From Clostridiales bacterium (GTDB lineage: Bacteria > Bacillota > Clostridia > Oscillospirales > Oscillospiraceae): a DNA stretch of 15,117 nt. Each line of letters starts with the position of its first letter. Position 1 is the first letter of the stretch. The notes beneath the pieces were generated by a model. The model had not been told where the DNA came from and did not search any database. It saw nothing but the letters and a program-made list of their open reading frames with translations. The stretch is from positions 15,885 to 31,001 of the forward strand of contig DYBS01000008.1 in the NCBI GenBank assembly GCA_019418525.1. The letters are read 5' to 3'. Below, piece after piece: positions 1-6,077 of this stretch. Both the position numbers and the translations under genes were made by a program.

Positions 1-700
1 CGGCCGCGCCGGAGCCCACCACGCCGCACAATACGCCCTTGTCCCCCGTCTCGTCAAAGCCACGCCCCTCGGGGCAGCCGGGGTAGGCCCAGCTGGTCCT
101 CCCGGCGCGCTGGACGCCGGAGCAGGTGTGGACGTGGCCCAGGGCCACATAGTCCAGATTACTCCCCTCCAGGTCCTCCCGGGTGATGGGGGCGTAGCGG
201 CTATCGGGACTTAAGTCCCCGTGGAGGACCATGATGTGGATCTTCCCGTCGTCCGGGGCCCGGAACCCGTCCAGGGGCCGGTCCTCTCGGTAGGGGCCGG
301 TGAAGGCGGTGCCGTAGACGGTGCAGCCCAGCTCCGGCAGGTCCACGTGCTCAATGGCAGGCTCGGTGAAGATGTGGATGTGCTCCGGCCACTTGCGGGC
401 GTAGGCCGAGTGGGTGGTCCAGAAGTCGTGGTTGCCCGGGGCGATGAACACCTGGGCTTGGATGGAGCTGAGGGCCTCCACCAGAGCGTCCAGGGTCTCC
501 CCGTAGAGCTCCCCACCGTCGAAGAGATCGCCGGACAGGAGCACCAGGTCGGCCTGGGCCCGGTTGGACAGCAGCGCCAGACGGCGCAGCAGCTCCCGCT
601 GCTCTCCCCGGCGCTGGGATGCCTTTTCCGGCGGAAGGGCCGAGAACGGGGCGTCCAGATGGAAGTCCGCCCCGTGGATCACACGCAGCGATTGTTTCAT
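1..700 (-). CDS. SbcD/YhaO-like DNA repair exonuclease (metallophosphoesterase), 3' end outside window
   Basis: The first 233 residues of a calcineurin-like metallophosphoesterase are visible; the rest lies beyond the left edge. The metal-binding motifs appear in family order: D12-x-H14 (HGADFHLD), GD at 57-58 (LLSGDLFDG), GNHD at 89-92, H160 in VLHGD and GHVH at 188-191. Spacing and order match bacterial SbcD/Mre11-type nucleases, and the short form resembles B. subtilis YhaO. Such proteins are Mn-dependent DNA nucleases, usually paired with a SbcC/YhaN-type ATPase that would lie to the left, outside the window. The ATG start overlaps the stop of the upstream ttcA-like gene as ATGA, so the two are translationally coupled. 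Membership in the phosphoesterase superfamily is sure; a DNA nuclease role is inferred, since other phosphoesterases share these motifs. Confidence 0.85.
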   Translation of the reverse strand, partial: MKQSLRVIHGADFHLDAPFSALPPEKASQRRGEQRELLRRLALLSNRAQADLVLLSGDLFDGGELYGETLDALVEALSSIQAQVFIAPGNHDFWTTHSAYARKWPEHIHIFTEPAIEHVDLPELGCTVYGTAFTGPYREDRPLDGFRAPDDGKIHIMVLHGDLSPDSRYAPITREDLEGSNLDYVALGHVHTCSGVQRAGRTSWAYPGCPEGRGFDETGDKGVLCGVVGSGAA

Positions 701-1470
701 TCCTTACATTCCTCCAATTCCTCCAGAGGGGGCATCCGGCGGTGCTCCACCGGACCCCACTCCGGCAGGGGCAGGCGTTGCATGGCCCCAAAGACCCGGC
801 TTTTCAGGTTGGGGTAGCGCTTGCCCAGCTCGTAGATCAGCTCCTTGACCTCCTGGCGCTTGGTAGAGCCGTCGGCGGGGCAGGGGTTAAAGACCACCGG
901 CAGACCCTCCCGCTCCGCCACGTGGCGGATGTGTCCCTCATTACAATAGAGGAGGGGGCGGATCTGGGTGATGCCGGTGCGGTCCAGCCAGGTCACCGGC
1001 TGGAAGCAGGAAATGCGTCCCTCGTAGAAGAGAGAGAGGAAAAAGGTCTCCACCGCATCGTCAAAGTGGTGGCCCAGGGCGATCTTGTGGATGCCCAGGT
1101 CGGCCAGGGCGTTGTGGAGGGCTCCCCGGCGCATCTTGGCGCACATGGAGCAGGGGTTTTTCTCCTTGCGCAGGTCGAAGATGACGTGGTGGATCTCCGA
1201 GTGGATGAGGGTAAAGGGGACATCGATCTTCTCACAGTAGCGCGCTACCCCTGAGAAGTCCATCCCCTCCCGGCCGTCGGCCGCCCCCATGTCCAAGGTA
1301 ATTGCCTCCACAGTAAAGGGCTTGGGATAAAACTCCCGCAGCCGGGCCAGCGCCGCCAGAAGCACCAGGGAGTCCTTTCCCCCCGACACCCCCACAGCCA
1401 CCCGGTCTCCGGGCTGGATCATATCGTAGTCCTCCACGCAGCGGCGGACATAAGACAGTATCTGGTTCAT
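697..1470 (-). CDS. TtcA-type tRNA 2-thiocytidine biosynthesis / PP-loop ATPase
   Basis: A 257-residue adenine nucleotide alpha-hydrolase of the TtcA/TilS superfamily. The PP-loop SGGKDS is at residues 29-34. A CxxC pair (C107 and C110, in PCSMC) and a third cysteine, C197 (FNPCPAD), are placed as in TtcA, where three cysteines hold an Fe-S cluster. The LGHHFDDAVET segment at 132-142 is the family's second nucleotide-binding signature. TtcA adenylates and thiolates C32 of tRNA; TilS instead makes lysidine and lacks this cysteine set, so TtcA-type is preferred. The start is the ATG with GGAGG six bases upstream (1477-1481). It is the first gene of a two-gene minus-strand unit, with its stop overlapping the next gene. 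The exact tRNA target in this lineage is not established by the sequence. Confidence 0.85.
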   Translation of the reverse strand: MNQILSYVRRCVEDYDMIQPGDRVAVGVSGGKDSLVLLAALARLREFYPKPFTVEAITLDMGAADGREGMDFSGVARYCEKIDVPFTLIHSEIHHVIFDLRKEKNPCSMCAKMRRGALHNALADLGIHKIALGHHFDDAVETFFLSLFYEGRISCFQPVTWLDRTGITQIRPLLYCNEGHIRHVAEREGLPVVFNPCPADGSTKRQEVKELIYELGKRYPNLKSRVFGAMQRLPLPEWGPVEHRRMPPLEELEECKE

Positions 1471-1613
1471 GCCATTCCTCCAAAGAAGGGTCTTGGAGCA
1501 CTTTTTCCCAAAAACAAATTAAAAATCGGACATGAGCTTTTGGGAGTATTCAAGAGATAACAGGCGTTTGAGCGAGATTTTCCATTTCTAAATAAAATTG
1601 TTCAAAAATCGCC

Positions 1614-1642
1614 TTGACACCGGCCAATCCCTGTAATATAAT
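1614..1642 (+). promoter_or_regulatory. Consensus sigma-A promoter of rplM-rpsI
   Basis: A perfect -35 TTGACA (1614-1619) and perfect -10 TATAAT (1637-1642) are separated by 17 bases. Transcription should begin near 1649, giving a leader of about 90 bases before rplM. The strength fits a ribosomal protein operon. Confidence 0.9.
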
Positions 1643-1648
1643 GCATCA

Positions 1649-1739
1649 TGCTCCGCTCGTAGGTTCTATTCTACACGCGGGGCATGTGTTCTGTAAAGCC
1701 ATATTTCACATAGACTTAGAGCAAATTGGAGGTTTCACC
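1649..1739 (+). promoter_or_regulatory. Structured 5' leader of rplM, possible L13 autoregulatory leader
   Basis: About 90 untranslated bases lie between the predicted transcription start and the rplM ATG. They can fold into a three-way junction: a closing stem TGCTC (1649-1653) with GAGCA (1719-1723), a hairpin GTAG (1659-1662) with CTAC (1671-1674), and a hairpin ATGTG (1684-1688) with CACAT (1707-1711). The rplM Shine-Dalgarno GGAGG (1728-1732) lies just after the closing stem. Leaders bound by L13 are known in Firmicutes (the L13 leader family). Membership here is inferred from position and foldability only, not from a covariance match. Confidence 0.4.
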
Positions 1740-2171
1740 ATGTCCACTTTTATGGCCAACAAGGGAAACATCGTCCGCAAGTGGTACGTCCTCGATGCGG
1801 CCGGTAAGCCCCTGGGTAAGACCGCTGCCGCCGCCGCCACCCTGCTGCGGGGCAAGCACAAGCCCGAGTACACCCCCCACGCTGACTGCGGTGATTTCGT
1901 GGTCATCATCAACGCCGAGAAGGCCGTCCTGACCGGCAAGAAGCTGGAGCAGAAATTCTACCGCACCCACTCCGGCTATCCCGGCGGCCTCAAGGAGACC
2001 AAGTACCGCCTGCTGATGCAGGACAAGCCCGAGCTGGCCATGAAGCTGGCCATCCGCGGCATGATGCCCCGCAACATCGTGACCAAGGACAGCCTGACCC
2101 GCCTGCACATCTACCGCGGCGCGGAGCACCAGCAGACCGCTCAGAAGCCCGAGCCCTGGGCTTTCAACTAA
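1740..2171 (+). CDS. rplM: 50S ribosomal protein L13
   Basis: A 143-residue protein, the normal bacterial L13 length. Recognisable stretches are RKWYVLDAAGKPLGK near the N-terminus, the central GDFVVIINAEK segment, the YRTHSGYPGGLKE motif, and RGMMPRN in the C-terminal half. L13 binds 23S rRNA early in 50S assembly. The chosen ATG has GGAGG eight bases upstream; longer in-frame readings begin inside the promoter and can be discarded. It is cotranscribed with rpsI 17 bases downstream, the standard bacterial pairing. Confidence 0.98.
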   Translation: MSTFMANKGNIVRKWYVLDAAGKPLGKTAAAAATLLRGKHKPEYTPHADCGDFVVIINAEKAVLTGKKLEQKFYRTHSGYPGGLKETKYRLLMQDKPELAMKLAIRGMMPRNIVTKDSLTRLHIYRGAEHQQTAQKPEPWAFN

Positions 2172-2188
2172 GCAGGAGGTAAACGAAC

Positions 2189-2593
2189 ATGTATAAGAGC
2201 AAGAAGCCTTACCTGTATGGCACCGGCCGCCGCAAGTCCTCCGTGGCCCGTGTGCATCTGTTCCCCAACGGCACCGGCTCCATCACCATCAACGGCCGTG
2301 ACATCGACGAGTACTTCGGCCTGGAGACCCTGAAGCTGCTGGTCCGTCAGCCCCTCGCCACCACCGACACCCTGGGCAAGGTGGACATCGTTGCCACCGT
2401 CACCGGCGGCGGCGTGACCGGCCAGGCCGGCGCCATCCGTCACGGTGTGTCCCGCGCCCTGCTGGAGATGAACCCTGAGTTCCGTCCCGCCCTGAAGGCC
2501 GCTGGCTTCCTGACCCGCGATCCTCGTATGAAGGAGCGTAAGAAGTACGGCCTGAAGGCCGCCCGTCGCGCTCCCCAGTTCAGCAAGCGCTGA
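2189..2593 (+). CDS. rpsI: 30S ribosomal protein S9
   Basis: A 134-residue S9 with the usual landmarks: YGTGRRKSSVARV near the N-terminus, the glycine-rich TVTGGGVTGQAGAIRHG segment, LTRDPRMKERKKYG, and the very basic C-terminal end (APQFSKR) that reaches the ribosomal P site and contacts tRNA. The start is supported by AGGAGGT (2174-2180) eight bases before the ATG. It follows rplM directly and is closed by a strong terminator, so the operon holds just these two genes. Confidence 0.98.
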   Translation: MYKSKKPYLYGTGRRKSSVARVHLFPNGTGSITINGRDIDEYFGLETLKLLVRQPLATTDTLGKVDIVATVTGGGVTGQAGAIRHGVSRALLEMNPEFRPALKAAGFLTRDPRMKERKKYGLKAARRAPQFSKR

Positions 2594-2612
2594 TTTTTCT
2601 GTCGAGCTTTTC

Positions 2613-2645
2613 AAAATGCCGCCCGTATGGGCGGCATTTTTCTTG
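2613..2645 (+). terminator. Rho-independent terminator of rplM-rpsI
   Basis: A perfect 12-bp inverted repeat, AAAATGCCGCCC (2613-2624) with GGGCGGCATTTT (2629-2640) and a GTAT loop. The stem's own T run continues past 2640. It sits 19 bases after the rpsI stop. Confidence 0.95.
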
Positions 2646-2713
2646 TCCCGCCGCTGTTTGGTCATGTGTTTTCCATACGGATGGCTTACCCCGCCCTGTC
2701 CGTTGGTTGAAGT

Positions 2714-2749
2714 AAAAACAGCCGCGCTGCCTGTTGGCAGCGCGGCTGT
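2714..2749 (-). terminator. Rho-independent terminator of the small P-loop gene
   Basis: On the minus strand a perfect 14-bp stem (2736-2749 with 2718-2731, loop AACA) is followed by a run of five T (complement of 2714-2718). It begins 12 bases after the stop of the minus-strand gene ending at 2762. The 70 or so bases between this and the rpsI terminator show nothing further. Confidence 0.93.
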
Positions 2750-2761
2750 GCGCATTTCCGA

Positions 2762-3175
2762 TTAGAAATACTTCTTGATGCCCTCGGGAGCCAGCTCCTT
2801 ATCGGCGCTGATGGTGACGGTGAACTTGATCTTGTTCTTCTCAGCGAAGCTGTTGAGCCAGTCCAGGAACTCCTCGGTGCTCTGATCATTCAGATCAGCG
2901 CCCACAATCTTGGTCAGGCTGTCGATAAAGACATGGGTGATGTCGTAGTTGCCGGCGTACAGGCCGCTGACAAAGCCCTTCATGAACTCGTAGGAACCCA
3001 TATCGTACTGGCTGGCTTCCACCAGGCGGATCTTCGAATGGATATCATAAGTCAGTTTAGCGCCGCGCTCGATGCACACCACGTTGCCGTGCTCGCTCTG
3101 AACGGCGGAATTAATGAGCTCGATCATCTGCTTCGTTTTGCCGGTGCCCTTGACACCCATGATCACTCTCACCAT
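2762..3175 (-). CDS. Small P-loop NTPase of unknown function
   Basis: A 137-residue protein made of little more than a P-loop domain. Walker A is GVKGTGKT at residues 7-14; a Walker B-like strand HVFIDSLT lies at 81-88 with D85 as the likely metal-coordinating acid. A further hydrophobic strand, KFTVTISAD at 117-125, fits a RecA/KaiC-like beta sheet core. No DNA-binding, membrane or peptidase segment is seen, and it is far shorter than full AAA+ or RecA proteins. The gene is alone, with its own promoter, a 5' hairpin and its own strong terminator. AAGGAG lies nine bases before the ATG. I recognise it only as an ATP-binding protein; no function can be assigned. Base composition is somewhat less GC-rich than its neighbours. 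Confidence 0.85.
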   Translation of the reverse strand: MVRVIMGVKGTGKTKQMIELINSAVQSEHGNVVCIERGAKLTYDIHSKIRLVEASQYDMGSYEFMKGFVSGLYAGNYDITHVFIDSLTKIVGADLNDQSTEEFLDWLNSFAEKNKIKFTVTISADKELAPEGIKKYF

Positions 3176-3199
3176 ACGTTATCACTCCTTAAACTCGTC

Positions 3200-3217
3200 A
3201 CCGGGAGGGATCCCGGT
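3200..3217 (-). promoter_or_regulatory. Hairpin in the 5' leader of the small P-loop gene
   Basis: A perfect 7-bp stem (3200-3206 with 3211-3217, ACCGGGA/TCCCGGT) with a 4-base loop lies between the -10 element and the Shine-Dalgarno site (3185-3190). It lacks a T run, so it is more likely an mRNA-stabilising 5' hairpin or a protein-binding site than a terminator. Confidence 0.55.
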
Positions 3218-3227
3218 CGTTTCTAAC

Positions 3228-3256
3228 ATGTTACCATGTTTGGGACAGGATTGCAA
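3228..3256 (-). promoter_or_regulatory. Promoter of the small P-loop gene
   Basis: On the minus strand a -35 TTGCAA (3251-3256) and a -10 TAACAT (3228-3233) are spaced by 17 bases. This places transcription start near 3221 and gives a leader of about 45 bases. Confidence 0.75.
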
Positions 3257-3259
3257 CTG

Positions 3260-3520
3260 ATTTGAAGAAGTTCACAGGAAATTTGAAAATGAAGCCGAGT
3301 CCTTTGGGTAAATTGGTCCCTTACCCGGGATTTTCTGACCCTGGACTGGCCTTGGGCGTCCAAGGTACTCCTTGTCTGACTTGCTCGGCAGAAAGCTTCC
3401 CAATAAAGCGATCCCCCCGGTCCGAACGGACCGGGGGGACCCCATTTCTTTCATCTGCTCGGGCGGACTCAATCCGCCCGGCAGCAAGGTTTTGCTCCGC
3501 AAAACGCTTGGTCTGGAGGC
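3260..3520. other. Hairpin-dense non-coding region downstream of pgi
   Basis: No convincing gene is present in these 261 bases. A 76-codon minus-strand frame with a TTG start (3272-3502) exists, but it has no Shine-Dalgarno site, is disrupted by palindromes and resembles no family I know. The region holds at least five inverted repeats: 3306-3311/3321-3326 (GGGTAA), 3350-3355/3360-3365 (CCTTGG), 3413-3424/3427-3438 (CCCCCCGGTCCG), 3460-3467/3473-3480 (CGGGCGGA) and 3489-3495/3499-3505 (GTTTTGC). A sixth, 3513-3520/3531-3538 (CTGGAGGC), spans the pgi stop codon. It would be the pgi 3' untranslated region, or a dispersed structured repeat inserted there. Confidence 0.6.
3407..3438 (-). terminator. 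Possible pgi terminator (12-bp GC stem)
   Basis: The strongest stem downstream of pgi is CCCCCCGGTCCG with CGGACCGGGGGG (3413-3438). On the minus strand it is followed by ATCGCTTTATT, only a weak T run, so termination here is plausible but not certain. It lies about 80 bases after the pgi stop. Confidence 0.4.
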
Positions 3521-4849
3521 TTACAGACGGGCCTCCAGCGCGGCGCGGTGCTCCTCATATCCGGGCTTGCCCAGCAGAGCGTACATGTTCTTCTTGTAAG
3601 CCTCCACGCCCGGCTGGTTGAAGGGGTTGACCTCCAGGAGGTAACCGCTCAGACCGCAGGAGTACTCGAAGAAGTAGATGAGCTGACCCACGGTGCGGGC
3701 ATCCCGGCGCAGGGCCTGGATGAGGATATTAGGCACGCCGCCGTCCACATGGGCCAGAAGGGTGCCCCGGAGGGCCTGCTCCGCCACGAAGGACAGAGGC
3801 TTGCCGGCCAGGAAGTTCAGGCCGTCCACGTTGTCGGGGTCGTGGGGGATGGTGTAGCTGCCCTTGGACTCCTGGAAGCGGACCACGCTCTCGAACATGA
3901 GGCGCTGGCCCTCCTGGATATACTGCCCCATGGAGTGCAGGTCCGCGGTGAACTCCACGCTGGCGGGGAAGAGGCCCTTGTTCTCCTTGCCCTCGCTCTC
4001 GCCGTAGAGCTGCTTCCACCACTCGGCGAAGAAGCGGAAGGAGGGCTCGTAGCCCACCAGGATCTCGGTGCTCTTGCCGGCGGTGTACAGGGCGTGGCGG
4101 GCGGCAGCATACTGCCAGGCGGGGTTCTCCAGGCCGGGCACAGCCAGGGCCTCCATGGCCTCGGCGGCGCCGCCCATCAGCTCGTCCAGGTCGATACCGG
4201 CCACGGCGATGGGCAGCAGGCCCACGGCGGTCAGCACGGAGAAGCGGCCGCCCACGGCATCGGGCACCACGAACTCCTCATAGCCCTCGCTGTCGGCCAG
4301 ACCCTTCAGAGCGCCCTTGTGGGCGTCGGTGGTGGCGTAGATGCGCTTGCGGGCCTCTTCCTTGCCGTACTTCTCCTCCAGCAGGTTCTTGAAGATGCGG
4401 AAGGCCACGGCGGGCTCGGTGGTAGTGCCGGACTTGGAGATGACGTTCACCGAGAAATCCCGGTCCTTCACCAGCTCGATGGTCTCCAGCAGGGCGTCGG
4501 TGGACAGGCCGTTGCCGGCGAAAAAGATGTCGGGGGTATTCTTCTTTTTCAGGTTATAGTTGGGAGACTCGAGGAGCTCCACCACGGCCCGGGCGCCCAG
4601 ATAGGAGCCGCCGATGCCGATGACCACCAGAGCCTCGGAGTCGGACTGGATCTTCTTAGCCGCCTTCTGGATGCGGGCGAACTCCTCCTTGTCGTAATCC
4701 CGGGGCAGATGGACCCAGCCGGTGAAATCGCCGCCGGGGCCGTTGCCCTCCTCCAGCATGACGCGGGCCTGCTCCAGCCGCTCCTGGCGGGACGTGAGCC
4801 AGTCCTCGGGCACAAAGGATCGGATATTACTGAGGTCAAGTTGAATCAT
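3521..4849 (-). CDS. pgi: Glucose-6-phosphate isomerase
   Basis: A 442-residue PGI of the short Gram-positive type. It interconverts glucose-6-phosphate and fructose-6-phosphate in the cytoplasm. GIGGSYLGAR at 78-87 and SKSGTTTEP at 138-146 bind the sugar phosphate. GGRFSVLTAVGLLP at 200-213 is PGI signature 1, and VNPFNQPGVEAYKK at 407-420 matches signature 2. YGESEGK at 282-288 carries the catalytic glutamate, and H305 (DLHSMGQ) is the ring-opening histidine region. The ATG at 4849 is chosen because AGGAGG precedes it by ten bases and homologues start with a similar MIxLDLSN; an 80-codon in-frame extension upstream crosses the promoter and is not family-like. The gene forms its own transcription unit. 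Confidence 0.97.
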   Translation of the reverse strand: MIQLDLSNIRSFVPEDWLTSRQERLEQARVMLEEGNGPGGDFTGWVHLPRDYDKEEFARIQKAAKKIQSDSEALVVIGIGGSYLGARAVVELLESPNYNLKKKNTPDIFFAGNGLSTDALLETIELVKDRDFSVNVISKSGTTTEPAVAFRIFKNLLEEKYGKEEARKRIYATTDAHKGALKGLADSEGYEEFVVPDAVGGRFSVLTAVGLLPIAVAGIDLDELMGGAAEAMEALAVPGLENPAWQYAAARHALYTAGKSTEILVGYEPSFRFFAEWWKQLYGESEGKENKGLFPASVEFTADLHSMGQYIQEGQRLMFESVVRFQESKGSYTIPHDPDNVDGLNFLAGKPLSFVAEQALRGTLLAHVDGGVPNILIQALRRDARTVGQLIYFFEYSCGLSGYLLEVNPFNQPGVEAYKKNMYALLGKPGYEEHRAALEARL

Positions 4850-4874
4850 GGTAGCATGTCCTCCTTTTGGATGG

Positions 4875-4894
4875 GTATACTGGACATAGTATAC
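4875..4894 (-). promoter_or_regulatory. pgi promoter region with paired GTATAC sites
   Basis: On the minus strand a TATACT -10 (4888-4893) lies about 40 bases upstream of the pgi ATG, with no good -35 at normal spacing. Two copies of the palindrome GTATAC (4875-4880 and 4889-4894) are 14 bases apart; one overlaps the -10. They could be an operator or two alternative -10 elements. Confidence 0.45.
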
Positions 4895-4943
4895 ACCTCT
4901 TTTTCTTCGTTTCCTAGGTGCAAACGGCGGAACCATGCATTTT

Positions 4944-5510
4944 TCACATTTCCAACAAAGTACGGGCCCGTTCCAGGAGCTTGGTGTACACTCCATCCAT
5001 CTGCCACTCGTTGGTCCAGGCCGTGAGTTCTGCCGCCGGGAGCCAGCCCACCCGGGAATTCTCCCCCAGCCGGGGGGCGATGGGGTCACGGTCGTCGGCC
5101 ACCAACAGGTAGCTCACGTTCAGGTGCTGGTGGGCGCAGACGTACTTTCCCCGCTTCACATGGCCCCACACCGGCAGGATATCAAGAGAAGCAATGGCGG
5201 AAGAGAGGGGGCGGATGTGGGCGATACCGGTCTCTTCCCGGGCCTCCCGCAGGGCCACAGACAGCAGATCACCCTCCCCATCGGCGTGGCCCCCGGTCCA
5301 GGCCCACACCCGGTAGATGTTGTGGTGGGCCATCAGGACCCGGCTGGCGTCGGCGTTGACCACGAAGCCGGAGCTGGTCAGGTGGGCGATGGCGTTGTCC
5401 CGGGTGAGGATATCGTCGGGAAAGCGGCGGATGTAATCCAAGATCATGGCCTTGTCGGCCTCCTCCTGGGGATTTTGGGGCACATAGGCCCGGATGTCAT
5501 CCACGTACAT
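4944..5510 (-). CDS. Nudix hydrolase
   Basis: A 188-residue Nudix protein. The Nudix box starts at the GG of TGGHADGEG (73-74) and ends at REAREETGI (88-96), keeping the R-E-x-x-E-E-x-G core that holds the catalytic Mg. The upstream glutamate position of the classical box is shifted by one, reading E-G-D instead of G-E-x. The N-terminal 35 residues form a helical extension before the fold, and a WxP-like strand (VGWLP, 154-158) is at the usual C-terminal place. Nudix enzymes cleave nucleoside diphosphates linked to another group; the substrate cannot be read from sequence. The ATG has GGGAG upstream and overlaps the end of folA by 14 bases, so the pair is cotranslated. A role in nucleotide clean-up or folate-pathway pyrophosphate removal is only a guess from that context. 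Confidence 0.9.
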   Translation of the reverse strand: MYVDDIRAYVPQNPQEEADKAMILDYIRRFPDDILTRDNAIAHLTSSGFVVNADASRVLMAHHNIYRVWAWTGGHADGEGDLLSVALREAREETGIAHIRPLSSAIASLDILPVWGHVKRGKYVCAHQHLNVSYLLVADDRDPIAPRLGENSRVGWLPAAELTAWTNEWQMDGVYTKLLERARTLLEM

Positions 5511-5991
5511 GGTGCTCCCTCCGGTAGGTCACATAGCGGTAGGTAAGACCGTTCTCTTCCAGCGGCTTCCCCTCCTCCTCAGCCGTCCAGCCGCCCATGG
5601 CGTCCAGATCGGGGAAAAAGGCGTCACACCCGGAGAAGGCGGCGTCGATGCGGGTGACATACACCGTGTCGCACCAGGGCAGCAGCGCCTCATATACCTG
5701 GCTGCCCCCCACCACAAAGGCGTCCGCCGGAGCGTCGGCAACCAGGTCCTCCACCCGGTGGAACACCCGAGCTCCCTCCACAGTAAAGGCAGGGTCCCGA
5801 GAGAGGATCAGGTTCTCCCGCCCCTTCAGGGGCCGCCCGCCCGGGAAGGTGGCCAGAGTCTTGCGCCCCACCAGCACGGCGTGCCCAGCTGTCAGGGCGC
5901 GAAAACGCTTTAAATCCTCCTTCAGGTAGACCAGTTGGTTCCCCTCCCGGCCGATGGCCCAGTTTCGATCCACAGCCACAATGGCGTTCAT
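5497..5991 (-). CDS. folA: Dihydrofolate reductase
   Basis: A 164-residue DHFR, usual length about 160. It reduces dihydrofolate to tetrahydrofolate with NADPH, refilling the pool that ThyA (also in this window) drains. Landmarks: IVAVDRNWAIG at 4-14, catalytic acid D26 (KEDLKRF), LVGRKTLATFP at 40-50 for NADPH, NLILSRD at 60-66, and VVGGSQVYEALLP at 93-105. The Pro21-Trp22 pair of E. coli DHFR aligns with L20-V21 here, so the conserved active-site Trp is absent; related Clostridia share this pattern in my recollection. Two ATGs lie close together; the one at 5991 is chosen because AGGAGG is only one base from the other but seven from this one. It follows the kinase-like gene and overlaps the Nudix gene. 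Confidence 0.93.
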   Translation of the reverse strand: MNAIVAVDRNWAIGREGNQLVYLKEDLKRFRALTAGHAVLVGRKTLATFPGGRPLKGRENLILSRDPAFTVEGARVFHRVEDLVADAPADAFVVGGSQVYEALLPWCDTVYVTRIDAAFSGCDAFFPDLDAMGGWTAEEEGKPLEENGLTYRYVTYRREHHVRG

Positions 5992-6027
5992 AAACATCCT
6001 CCTGTTCTCCGCTCCGGGCGGCACAGA

Positions 6028-6055
6028 GGGGAGGCCGCCCCAGGCGGTCCTCCCC
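6028..6055 (-). other. GC-rich hairpin between the kinase-like gene and folA
   Basis: A 12-bp stem with one bulged base: 6028-6034 pairs with 6049-6055 (GGGGAGG/CCTCCCC) and 6035-6039 with 6043-6047 (CCGCC/GGCGG), loop of three. No T run follows on the minus strand, so it does not look like a classical terminator. It may be an RNA-processing or stability element in the 86-base gap. Confidence 0.45.
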
Positions 6056-6077
6056 CCCAGCTCCGGCCCGGCCGGCA

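Noticed and set aside
3272..3502. A possible 76-residue protein on the minus strand in the pgi-downstream region.
   Set aside because: TTG start without a ribosome site, coincident with several palindromes, no recognisable domain. Treated as non-coding structured sequence.
3548..5026. A 492-codon plus-strand open frame opposite pgi.
   Set aside because: The opposite strand encodes an unmistakable PGI; the plus frame shows only shadow composition.
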